Shown here: in pieces, positions 27,705 to 35,899 of the stretch | Numbering within the stretch: position 1 is the stretch's first letter | Layout of the letters: each line of letters starts with the position of its first letter | Origin: Rapidithrix thailandica | Lineage (GTDB): Bacteria; Bacteroidota; Bacteroidia; Cytophagales; Flammeovirgaceae | Direction: 5' to 3' | Length of the DNA: 64,000 bases | NCBI RefSeq assembly: GCF_039710355.1 | Contig: NZ_JBDKWZ010000016.1 | Coordinates: 1-64,000 of the forward strand | The notes under the pieces: model-generated | The model's database searches: none | What the model saw: only the letters and a program-made list of their open reading frames with translations | Told to the model about the DNA's origin: nothing | Made by a program: the position numbers and the translations under genes

Positions 27705-27725
27705 AATTTTAACCGAAAGTAAATT

Positions 27726-29201
27726 ATGAAAATACTACATAGATTCATTATCGGCTTGTGGCCGTTACTTGCTGTAGTGGCCTGCACACAAGACTTGGAA
27801 CTGTCTCCTGTAAGTAGCATGACGGTAAATTCTTTCTGGAAAACGGAAGACGATGCCAAAGGAGGACTTTACGGAATGTACGGGCGCTTCCGCGACCAGG
27901 CTGCCAATAACCTGTATTTTTGGGGAGGGGCCCGCAGTGAAGAATTGAGTTATGGTTTGCAGGCTTCGGAAGGCCGGGAGCGTTATTTTGAAAATACCTT
28001 GGATGTCAACTATGCCGGGCCCAACTGGCTGCGCTTGTATACGGTGATTCACGATGCCAATTTGATTCTCAAATATGTTCCGGCCATCAACTTTGTGAAT
28101 GAAGAGGATAAAAATGAAATTTTGGCTCAAGCCTATGCCATGCGGGCCTATGTATATTTTATCATGAGCCGGACTTGGGGAGATGTTCCTTTGAGTCTGG
28201 AACCGACCGAAGGTTATGGAGGAGAATCGACTTTTCGTGCCCGGACTTCCGTGGAAGAAGTTTTTGCCCAAATCAAAAGTGATATCGACCAAGCCTTGAC
28301 TTTATTTCCTGGTAATGCTTTTCCCTCCGGGAGAAGTATATGGTCTAAACCGGCCGTAAATGCCTTGAAAGGAGAGGTGTATTTGTGGACGGCCAAGCGG
28401 ATGAATGGAGGAAGTGCTGACTTGACGGCAGCTCTCAATGCCTTAAAAGAAGTACAAAATGCGGATGTGGCATTGCTTGAGGATTTTGACCGGGTTTTTC
28501 GCTATGACAACAAAGGAAATCAGGAAGTATTGATGGCCGTTCACTTTGAAGATTTGGAGTCGGGAAGCAATTACAACAACAGTATGTATATCCGGGGCGA
28601 TCAAATTCCGGTAAATACAACCGAAGAAGTAAAAGCCATGTTGGGAACAGGAGGAGGATTGAACCGTTGGGCACCTTCGGAAGAGCTTAGAAATCAGTTT
28701 GTTGAAGAGGATCAGCGGAAAGATGTTACCTTTGTAGAGGTATATACTTATGATGAAGGGAACAACGCCAGCTATTATGCTTCTGCGGTTTTAAAGTTCA
28801 GAGGATTTGAGGATGCCGGGGCCCGCAAATTTATGGACGATGTGATTTTGTATAGATATGCAGATGTTCTGCTAATGATGGCCGAGGCGAAAAACGGACT
28901 AAACCAAGACCCTTCTGCGGAAATCAATGAAGTGCGCCAACGGGCTTACGGAGACGATTTTGATGCGCATGTTTTTACCGGTGGTACACAGGCTGAAAAC
29001 GATGTGGCCATCTTGAAAGAGCGCTTGTTGGAATTTGCTTTTGAGGGTAAACGTTGGTGGGACCTGGTACGCTTCGGAAAGGCTTTCGAACGGGTGCCTT
29101 CCTTGCAAAACCGCAGCGGGCAAGAGCATTTATTATTGTTTCCGATTTCGGAAAGTACAATGAGCTTGAATTCAAAAATCACCCAAAATCCCGGGTATTA
29201 A
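27726..29201 (+). CDS. SusD-family lipoprotein of the sialic acid locus (NanU-like)
   Basis: This 491-residue protein has a lipoprotein signal ending AVVAC (Cys20). SusD marks are SSMTVNSFWKTEDDAKGGLY, AYAMRAYVYFIMSRTWGDVP, LYRYADVLLMMAEAKNGLNQ, RLLEFAFEGKRWWDLVRFGK and FPISESTMSLNSKITQNPGY. It should close the SusC barrel encoded just upstream and supply ligand specificity; NanU proteins bind sialic acid directly. The sequence alone does not prove sialic acid binding; the call rests on synteny with the lyase and sialidase genes. A 33-nt hairpin repeat follows the stop by 11 bp and may lower transcription into the catabolic genes. Confidence 0.93.
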   Translation: MKILHRFIIGLWPLLAVVACTQDLELSPVSSMTVNSFWKTEDDAKGGLYGMYGRFRDQAANNLYFWGGARSEELSYGLQASEGRERYFENTLDVNYAGPNWLRLYTVIHDANLILKYVPAINFVNEEDKNEILAQAYAMRAYVYFIMSRTWGDVPLSLEPTEGYGGESTFRARTSVEEVFAQIKSDIDQALTLFPGNAFPSGRSIWSKPAVNALKGEVYLWTAKRMNGGSADLTAALNALKEVQNADVALLEDFDRVFRYDNKGNQEVLMAVHFEDLESGSNYNNSMYIRGDQIPVNTTEEVKAMLGTGGGLNRWAPSEELRNQFVEEDQRKDVTFVEVYTYDEGNNASYYASAVLKFRGFEDAGARKFMDDVILYRYADVLLMMAEAKNGLNQDPSAEINEVRQRAYGDDFDAHVFTGGTQAENDVAILKERLLEFAFEGKRWWDLVRFGKAFERVPSLQNRSGQEHLLLFPISESTMSLNSKITQNPGY

Positions 29202-29212
29202 TCCTTGAGGCA

Positions 29213-29245
29213 AGACCTTCCGGGTTTTCAAACCCTGGAAGGCCT
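29213..29245. repeat. 33-nt hairpin repeat, copy 4 (imperfect)
   Basis: AGACCTTCCGGGTTTT pairs with AAACCCTGGAAGGCCT with a few mismatches around the central C. It lies between the SusD and lyase genes of one operon-like row, unlike copies 1 and 2, which lie between convergent genes. Confidence 0.7.
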
Positions 29246-29291
29246 CAACTTCCATCCGGTGTCCGGAATTCATTTATGAAAAATATACCCA

Positions 29292-30209
29292 ATGAAAATT
29301 GAAAAATTACAAGGCTTGATCGCGGCTCCTTTTACTCCGATGGACAAAAGTGGAGCGCTGAATTTGGAAATGGTTCCGGTATTGGCCGGTTCATTAGTGA
29401 AAAACAGAGTCAAAGGGGCGTTTATCTGTGGTTCTACCGGAGAAGGTGTTTCGCTTACTTTTGATGAAAAAAAACAAGTGTTTTCCGCTTGGGGAAAGCA
29501 GGCTTCTCCCGATTTAAAAGTCATCGCTTTGGTAGGGGGAACTTCCGTGTCGGAAGCTCGCCAATTGGCCTTACATGCGCAGGAATGCGGGCATTTCGGA
29601 ATTTCATTGGTAGCTCCTTATTATTTCCAAGCAGCCAATGTGGCGCAATTGGTACGTTTTTGTGCCGATGTAGCGGAGGTCGTTCCACAAATGCCGTTTT
29701 ACTTCTATCATATTCCGGTGCTTTCGGGATGTTATTTTTCTATGTATGAATTCCTTCTGGAAGCCGAAGATAAAATCCCTAACCTGGCCGGCATCAAATA
29801 CACCCAGGAGGATTTAATGGATTTTAGCCTTTGCCTTCAGTTTAAAGATCAAAAATACGACCTGCTTTGGGGAAGGGACGAATGCTTGTTAGCGGCCATG
29901 GCCATGGGGGCGAAAGGAGGAGTTGGCAGTACGTATAACTATGCTGCGCCCTTATATCATCGACTCATGGAGGCATTTGAAACCGGAGATATGGAAAAGG
30001 CCCAACATCTTCAAAATGAATCCATTGCTTTTATCCGCTTTTTGGGAAAATACGGAGGGATCGGGACCGGTAAAGCCTTTATGAAACTGGTGGGATTAGA
30101 CTGTGGGGAATTCAGAACTCCGGTAAAAAATCTTTCTGCCGGACAGTTGGAGGCCCTCCGGAGAGACTTGGAAAATATCGGCTTTTTCGACTATTGCTCT
30201 AAGGTTTAA
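29292..30209 (+). CDS. nanA: N-acetylneuraminate lyase
   Basis: This cytoplasmic class I aldolase splits N-acetylneuraminate into N-acetylmannosamine and pyruvate. It is a TIM barrel of 305 residues, the normal size. The pyruvate carboxylate loop is ICGSTGEGVSL (48-52), the Schiff-base lysine is Lys169 in LAGIKYTQEDLMDF, and Tyr139 in FYFYHIPVLSG is the catalytic tyrosine. The FYHIP motif and GRDE (DLLWGRDECLLAAMAMGAKG) point to sialic acid lyase rather than dihydrodipicolinate synthase. It sits between the SusCD pair and the mutarotase-symporter fusion, with sialidase and epimerase genes downstream, which agrees with the call. Confidence 0.93.
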   Translation: MKIEKLQGLIAAPFTPMDKSGALNLEMVPVLAGSLVKNRVKGAFICGSTGEGVSLTFDEKKQVFSAWGKQASPDLKVIALVGGTSVSEARQLALHAQECGHFGISLVAPYYFQAANVAQLVRFCADVAEVVPQMPFYFYHIPVLSGCYFSMYEFLLEAEDKIPNLAGIKYTQEDLMDFSLCLQFKDQKYDLLWGRDECLLAAMAMGAKGGVGSTYNYAAPLYHRLMEAFETGDMEKAQHLQNESIAFIRFLGKYGGIGTGKAFMKLVGLDCGEFRTPVKNLSAGQLEALRRDLENIGFFDYCSKV

Positions 30210-30283
30210 CCTCTGATAGATCCATATATAAATTTGATTTGCCTTGCGTGTCTTTTCAGGGCAAATTTTCAAACGAAAAGAGA

Positions 30284-32983
30284 ATGATTTATAACTACTT
30301 GATAGTCTTTTGTCTGTTGCTTGCCTCCGTGAGTTGCAAGCCAAAAGTACAGAAGGTTCAACAACAGGAATTTTTTACTTGGGAAGAAGTAGAGCAATTG
30401 CCGGCAGCTCCGGGTGAAACCCGGCAGTTCGGGTTGGCGGGGATGTTTGCAGGAGTGCACAAGGGGGCTTTGATTCTAGCCGGAGGAGCTAATTTCCCCG
30501 GAGGAAAACCCTGGGAAGGCGGACAGAAGAAATGGTGGGATGATATTTATGTATTGGAAAAAGACGGTGAAAACTATCAGTGGTACACTGCCAGGCATTT
30601 CAAATTACCCTTACCGTTAGCTTATGGGGTTTCTGTTGCTACGGAGCAAGGGCTTTGGTGTATTGGAGGCAATAACCGGGAAGGAGCACAGTCCGATGTA
30701 TTTTTACTTCAGTGGGACCCGGTGGCTAAAACGGTTTCTGTACAAACACAGACGTCCTTACCCTATCCACTGGCCAATGCTTCCGGAGGAATCATCGGAG
30801 AGACTATTTTCCTGGCCGGAGGAGAGTCAGACAAAAGCGTATCATCCAGGTTTTTATCGTTAAACCTTTCCCAAAGTCAAAAGGTATGGAAAGAGCTTCT
30901 TTCCTGGCCGGGGGAGGCCCGGTCGCATGCCTTGGGTTTGGTACAGTCAAACGGAGAAAATTCATGTTTCTATCTCCTGGGTGGCCGGCAGTTGCAAAGT
31001 AATGGCATTAGCAAAGTATATGCGGACGCTTTTTGTTATGATCCTTCCAATGTAAAATGGACGCAAGTGGCGAGTTTGACAGATGATGCCGGACAAGCCG
31101 TGCCCTTTTCCGCAGCCACTGGAGTCGCCTTTGGAGCAGGTTCACTGGTGATTACCGGAGGGTCTGAAGAAAAAATGCATAATCAATTGGAGCAATATGG
31201 AATATTAATCTCCCAGGCGGAAGGCGATGCAAAGGACAGACTCATCCATGAGCGGGATTTGATTTTAAACAATCATCCCGGTTTTAGCAAAAAGATGTAT
31301 GCTTATCATACGGTTACCGATACCTGGGAATACCTCAATGACTTTCCGGAAGAGAGCCTGGTGACAACACCGTCTCTGGTTTGGGAGAATGAAATTTTGA
31401 TTCCCAGCGGTGAAATTGCCCCGGGTATCAGAACCCCGGCTATTATCAGAGGGGTTCCGGTCAAAACGGATTCCTTTGGCTGGATCAATTATACGGTTGT
31501 AGTGGTCTATTTACTATTGTTAGTGGGGATCGGTTTTCTCTTTTCCAAAAACCAAAAAAGCACTACCGATTTCTTCAAGGCCAGTGGGCGTATCCCTTGG
31601 TGGGCAGCGGGCATCAGTATTTTCGGTACCCAACTCAGCGCCATTACTTTTATGGCTATTCCGGCCAAAGCATATGCCACCGACTGGGGGATGTTTTTTC
31701 TATTGATAACCGTACTGATGGTTGCCCCTTTAATTATCCATTTCTTCCTTCCTTTTTTCAGAAGGCTGAATGTGACATCCGCTTATGAGTACCTGGAGCA
31801 GCGCTTTAATACCGCTACCCGGCAAGTGGGGGCGGCTATGTATGTATTGATGCAAATCAGCCGGCTGGGAATTGTACTGTTGTTGCCTTCCCTGGCGCTT
31901 TCGGTAGTGACGGGAGTGGATGTGAGTTTGTGTATTTTAATCATGGGTGTATTGAGTATTGTTTATACGGTATTGGGTGGTATAGAAGCTGTAATCTGGA
32001 CGGACGTGATGCAGGTGATGGTGCTGTTGGGAGGAGCTTTGTTTTGCCTGGTTTGGATTCCGTTTCAAATCGGAGGCCAGCCTTCCGCATTATTGCACCA
32101 AGTAATGTCAGATGAAAAATTCAGCCCTGTCAATCTGGATTTTGACTTTACACAACCTACACTTTGGGTGGTGATCATTGGTGGCTTAGCTTCGAATATC
32201 ATCCAGTATGGTAGCGATCAGACAGTGATTCAACGGTACCTCACCACCAAAACGGAGCAAAGTGCTGCCAATGGCATCAAGACGGGAGCCTGGATGGTGT
32301 TGCCTTCCGCCCTGATCTTTTTTTCCATAGGGACTGCCTTGTTTTTGTTTTTTAAAAATCATCCGGACACCTTGAATCCCACCCTGGAAAATACGGATAC
32401 CATCTTCCCATGGTACATTGTTTCTCAATTGCCGGAAGGCATTTCAGGGCTACTCATTGCAGCGGTTTTTGCAGCGGCCATGTCCAGTTTGGATAGTAGT
32501 ATGAACTCCGTATCCACGGTCATCACACAAGACTTTTACAAACCTTATCTTACATCAGTTGACGAGCAGAAAGAATTGTCTTTTGCCCGGAAGGTAACGG
32601 TGGTTATCGGGATGTTAGGCACCGGAACGGCCTTGTTGATGGCCAACCTGAATATCCTTTCCCTTTGGGACCAGTTCAATGAAGTGGTGGGGCTTTTTGC
32701 CGGAGGTTTGGGCGGCCTGTTTCTCTTGGGAATTTTCACCAAAAAAGCAAATGGAGCCGGGGCGTTGACCGGATTAATACTCAGTGGTTTGGTACAATAT
32801 ATAGTAAAAGTACATACGTCTTTGCATCTGCTTTTGTATGCCTTTACAGGAATGGTTTCCGCATTTCTCTTGGGCTATCTCTTTAGTTTGTTGATCCCGG
32901 ATAAGGCGCATCGAAAAAGAGAGCTGACCTATACCCGCCTGGTCTCTGAAAAGGTGGAAAATGAAATTCCGGTAAACAAATGA
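30284..32983 (+). CDS. Fusion of a NanM-type sialic acid mutarotase with a sodium:solute symporter
   Basis: The start was set at the ATG at 30284 (899 residues) because it begins a clean lipoprotein signal (YLIVFCLLLASVSC); an upstream in-frame ATG adds a tail without sense. Residues about 20-395 form a cyclically permuted kelch propeller of the NanM mutarotase type (GGANFPGGKPWEGGQKKWWD, LAGGESDKSVSS, YLLGGRQLQSNGISKVYADA). NanM speeds the alpha to beta conversion of sialic acid in the periplasm. From about 400 to 880 follow some 13 membrane helices of a sodium:solute symporter (ISIFGTQLSAITFMAIPAKA, SDQTVIQRYLTTKTEQSA, AAVFAAAMSSLDSSMNSVST). Symporters of this family have a periplasmic N-terminus, so the propeller would hang at the entry of the carrier. 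The frame is continuous, so this is a real fusion. Confidence 0.92.
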   Translation: MIYNYLIVFCLLLASVSCKPKVQKVQQQEFFTWEEVEQLPAAPGETRQFGLAGMFAGVHKGALILAGGANFPGGKPWEGGQKKWWDDIYVLEKDGENYQWYTARHFKLPLPLAYGVSVATEQGLWCIGGNNREGAQSDVFLLQWDPVAKTVSVQTQTSLPYPLANASGGIIGETIFLAGGESDKSVSSRFLSLNLSQSQKVWKELLSWPGEARSHALGLVQSNGENSCFYLLGGRQLQSNGISKVYADAFCYDPSNVKWTQVASLTDDAGQAVPFSAATGVAFGAGSLVITGGSEEKMHNQLEQYGILISQAEGDAKDRLIHERDLILNNHPGFSKKMYAYHTVTDTWEYLNDFPEESLVTTPSLVWENEILIPSGEIAPGIRTPAIIRGVPVKTDSFGWINYTVVVVYLLLLVGIGFLFSKNQKSTTDFFKASGRIPWWAAGISIFGTQLSAITFMAIPAKAYATDWGMFFLLITVLMVAPLIIHFFLPFFRRLNVTSAYEYLEQRFNTATRQVGAAMYVLMQISRLGIVLLLPSLALSVVTGVDVSLCILIMGVLSIVYTVLGGIEAVIWTDVMQVMVLLGGALFCLVWIPFQIGGQPSALLHQVMSDEKFSPVNLDFDFTQPTLWVVIIGGLASNIIQYGSDQTVIQRYLTTKTEQSAANGIKTGAWMVLPSALIFFSIGTALFLFFKNHPDTLNPTLENTDTIFPWYIVSQLPEGISGLLIAAVFAAAMSSLDSSMNSVSTVITQDFYKPYLTSVDEQKELSFARKVTVVIGMLGTGTALLMANLNILSLWDQFNEVVGLFAGGLGGLFLLGIFTKKANGAGALTGLILSGLVQYIVKVHTSLHLLLYAFTGMVSAFLLGYLFSLLIPDKAHRKRELTYTRLVSEKVENEIPVNK

Positions 32984-33056
32984 GAATTGTAATCTATAAC
33001 TGAAAGTACGAACTTCAAGGACTTAGCTTATTTGTCCATCAAAACAGCAAAAATTT

Positions 33057-33824
33057 ATGAGACCTTATGTATTAGCCGAAACCAACTGGACACAGGTAAA
33101 AGACGAAAATTACCGGGTGGCTATTTTGCCTTGGGGAGCCACGGAAGCACACAATTATCACTTGCCCTATGCTACGGACAATATTCTGGGAGAGGGAGTA
33201 GCCTTGGAAGCTGCAAAAATTGCCTGGGAAAAAGGAGCCAAGCCCCTGGTACTTCCCACGGTCCCCTTTGGCGTGAACACAGGGCAATTTGGTGTCAAGT
33301 TTTGTATGAACATGAACCCTAGTACTCAGTTGGCACTATTGAAAGACTTGGTAGATGTACTGAACAGGCATCAATTAAACAAGCTGGTCATTCTCAATGC
33401 CCATGGCGGCAACCACTTCAAACAGATGATCCGGGAATTGTATGCCCATTATCCGGAGGTATTCGTTTGTGCGATCAATTGGTGGCAATCAGTGGATGCC
33501 CGGCCTTATTTCGATGAACCGGGCGACCATGCCGGGGAACTGGAAACCAGTGTAATGATGCACCTCACTCCCGAATTGGTACTGCCCTTATCCGAAGCCG
33601 GAGACGGCCGCTCGTATCCTTACAAATTGAAAGGCTTGCGGGAAGGATGGGTAAGCGCACAGCGGCTTTGGACAAAGGCTACCAAAGATACAGGCGTGGG
33701 AGACCCGAAGGCCTCTACCGCTGAAAAAGGCAAGGCTTATCTGGAAGCCACTTCTTCAAAAATTGCAGCGTTTCTGATCGAATTGGCTGCGGCAGACCTG
33801 AACGATTTATATGAAAATGAGTAA
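33057..33824 (+). CDS. Creatininase-family metal-dependent amidohydrolase
   Basis: This 255-residue cytoplasmic protein has the creatininase fold. The metal ligands are visible: Glu and His in WGATEAHNYHLPYATD with the Asp 11 residues after the Glu, then LVILNAHGGNHFKQMIREL, and the His-Glu segment EPGDHAGELETSVMMHLTP. Members open cyclic amides (creatinine), deformylate or act in cofactor maturation (MftE); the substrate here is unknown. Its place between the sialic acid transporter and GH20, with a stop overlapping the next start, shows it belongs to the operon. A task on a lactam or N-acyl side form of a sialic or amino sugar is conceivable (inference). It is not an N-acetylglucosamine-6-phosphate deacetylase by sequence. 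Confidence 0.85.
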   Translation: MRPYVLAETNWTQVKDENYRVAILPWGATEAHNYHLPYATDNILGEGVALEAAKIAWEKGAKPLVLPTVPFGVNTGQFGVKFCMNMNPSTQLALLKDLVDVLNRHQLNKLVILNAHGGNHFKQMIRELYAHYPEVFVCAINWWQSVDARPYFDEPGDHAGELETSVMMHLTPELVLPLSEAGDGRSYPYKLKGLREGWVSAQRLWTKATKDTGVGDPKASTAEKGKAYLEATSSKIAAFLIELAAADLNDLYENE

Positions 33825-35856
33825 AGAAATATCGAAATTAACTTTTATACAACTCCCTTTTCTTGCGGTTTGCATTTTATGGATTAGTTCCCTTTCAGAA
33901 GTGTCTGGAACGGTACTTACTGCACGAAACTATCGGCAAGCAGAAATCGGACGACTGGCTTTGTTACCCTATCCCAAAGAAGTACAGCACCACAGCGGAA
34001 CCTTGCTTTTGTCTCAGGATATCAAGATAATTTGTAGGGATACCTCCTTGGAAGAGTTTGTGCCCGAGCTAAAAAACAGCTTTCGTTCCTTTCCCACACA
34101 GGGGGAAATAAGGCTGGAACTTTCTTTGGAAACGGTGGAAGTCCCTATGCTAAAAGAAGAAGCCTATGTGCTTGACATTACACCTCAGAAGATAGGAATC
34201 AAGGCGAATCGCGTGATGGGTATCCGGTGGGGGATCCGTACCTTACAGCAGTTGCTGGAACTTACGGAAACCCCTTTTCTCCAGGCGATGACGATCAAGG
34301 ATTGGCCATCCTTCAAAGTCCGGGGGCTGATGCATGATGTGGGGAGAAATTTTATTCCCTTAAATGTATTGAAAGAACATATCCGAATTATGTCGGCGTA
34401 TAAGCTTAATACCTTTCATTGGCATTTGACAGAAGATATCGCCTGGCGCTTGGAATCCAAAAAATACCCGGAACTTAACCAACCGGAAAATATGCTCCGG
34501 GACCCGGGCATGTATTACACTTTTGCGGAAGCCCGGGAGCTGATTGCCTATGCAGAAATGCTGGGAGTCAATGTTATTCCCGAAATAGATATGCCGGGCC
34601 ATAGTCAGGCTTTTGAAAGGGCCTTTTCCACGGATATGCAATCCGAAAAAGGCAGTGTTTTAGTGAAAGAATTGCTGTTGGAGGTATGCGAGGAGTTAGA
34701 CGTTTCCACGATACATATCGGGGGAGATGAGGTGAAAATTTATAACAAAGATTTTTTACCGGAGATGATCCGGCTTTTGGAGGAACAAGGAAAGCAGGTG
34801 ATTGGCTGGTTGCCCGGAGGAAACCTGAAAAACACCGTAATCCGGCAGTTGTGGACTGGAATGACCCAGCCACCGGAAAATATACCCGCGATTGATTCCA
34901 GGCATCTGTACCTCAATCATAACGACCCGCTTTCGGGAGTGGTGAAAATATTTAACCGGCAGATTTGTGATGTTTCACAAGGAGATCCATATCGCTTGGG
35001 TGCCATTGCCTGTATCTGGCCGGACCGGAGATCTCTTTCCCAAAAACAATTGATACAATCCAATGCCCTCTTCCCTTCTTTGTTGGCCTTAGCCGAACGG
35101 ATCTGGCAAGGTGGTGGGTATCCGGAGTACTCCGTCAATATGGGTCCTGAAGAAAGTGAGCAGTTTCAGGCTTTTCGAGCGTTTGAAAACCGTTTGTTAC
35201 TTCATAAAAAGAAATTCTTTCAGGCAATGCCCTTTCCCTATGTCCGTCAAACACAGGTTTCCTGGGCTTTGATTGGGCCGTTTGCTAATCATGGAAATTT
35301 GAAGCAGGCATTTGCTCCTGAAGATTTCACAAAAAAATCGTATTCGCAATCAGCCATGAATGTGCGGGGGAGCACGGTATGGTTAAGGCATTGCTTCCAC
35401 CCCTATGCTTTCGGTCATTTGAAGGACGCCTCTCCCAAATCCACCTATTATGCCCTGACGAAGGTCAACGTATCAAAAGCCCGGGAGGGCCACTTATGGG
35501 TAAGTTTTCACAACCCTTCCCGCTCGGAAAAGGATGCAACACCTTCGGAGGGCAAGTGGGATTATAAAGAAAGCAAAATATGGCTGAACGGGCAGGAACT
35601 GGCCCCGCCTAAATGGTCAAAGCCGGGGAGGGAAGGGCATGCGGAAGCTCCGTTGTTGGACGAAAGTTACGAAATGCGTCCTCCGTTAGCGGTTGAGTTG
35701 AAAGAAGGATGGAATACCATTTTGGTAAAACTGCCGGTAGGGGCCTTTACCACAAAACATACCCGCTTAGTGAAATGGATGTTTACCGCAGCTTTGGTGG
35801 AAAGGGTGGACGGGCAATGGGAAGCGCTGGAAGGAGTGGAGTACAAAGCCCTGTAA
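33811..35856 (+). CDS. GH20 beta-N-acetylhexosaminidase
   Basis: This 681-residue protein has a signal-like N-terminus (about 1-34, FIQLPFLAVCILWISSLSEV), then the GH20b alpha/beta domain to about residue 160. The TIM barrel shows SFKVRGLMHDVGRNFIPLNV, FHWHLTEDIAWRLESKKYPE, NVIPEIDMPGHSQAF and IHIGGDEVKIYN. Asp306-Glu307 is the catalytic pair of substrate-assisted GH20 enzymes, which remove terminal GlcNAc or GalNAc. A C-terminal beta region (about 510-681) includes a jelly-roll-like portion (HLWVSFHNPSRSE, LKEGWNTILVKLPVGAF). Its ATG overlaps the creatininase stop by 14 bp; the second ATG (33817) is an alternative start. It would act on glycans after the sialidase has uncovered them. Confidence 0.92.
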   Translation: MKMSKEISKLTFIQLPFLAVCILWISSLSEVSGTVLTARNYRQAEIGRLALLPYPKEVQHHSGTLLLSQDIKIICRDTSLEEFVPELKNSFRSFPTQGEIRLELSLETVEVPMLKEEAYVLDITPQKIGIKANRVMGIRWGIRTLQQLLELTETPFLQAMTIKDWPSFKVRGLMHDVGRNFIPLNVLKEHIRIMSAYKLNTFHWHLTEDIAWRLESKKYPELNQPENMLRDPGMYYTFAEARELIAYAEMLGVNVIPEIDMPGHSQAFERAFSTDMQSEKGSVLVKELLLEVCEELDVSTIHIGGDEVKIYNKDFLPEMIRLLEEQGKQVIGWLPGGNLKNTVIRQLWTGMTQPPENIPAIDSRHLYLNHNDPLSGVVKIFNRQICDVSQGDPYRLGAIACIWPDRRSLSQKQLIQSNALFPSLLALAERIWQGGGYPEYSVNMGPEESEQFQAFRAFENRLLLHKKKFFQAMPFPYVRQTQVSWALIGPFANHGNLKQAFAPEDFTKKSYSQSAMNVRGSTVWLRHCFHPYAFGHLKDASPKSTYYALTKVNVSKAREGHLWVSFHNPSRSEKDATPSEGKWDYKESKIWLNGQELAPPKWSKPGREGHAEAPLLDESYEMRPPLAVELKEGWNTILVKLPVGAFTTKHTRLVKWMFTAALVERVDGQWEALEGVEYKAL

Positions 35857-35899
35857 AAGAAAACCGGTGAAAAGAAAACATGTAATTGAATTCTCAAAA

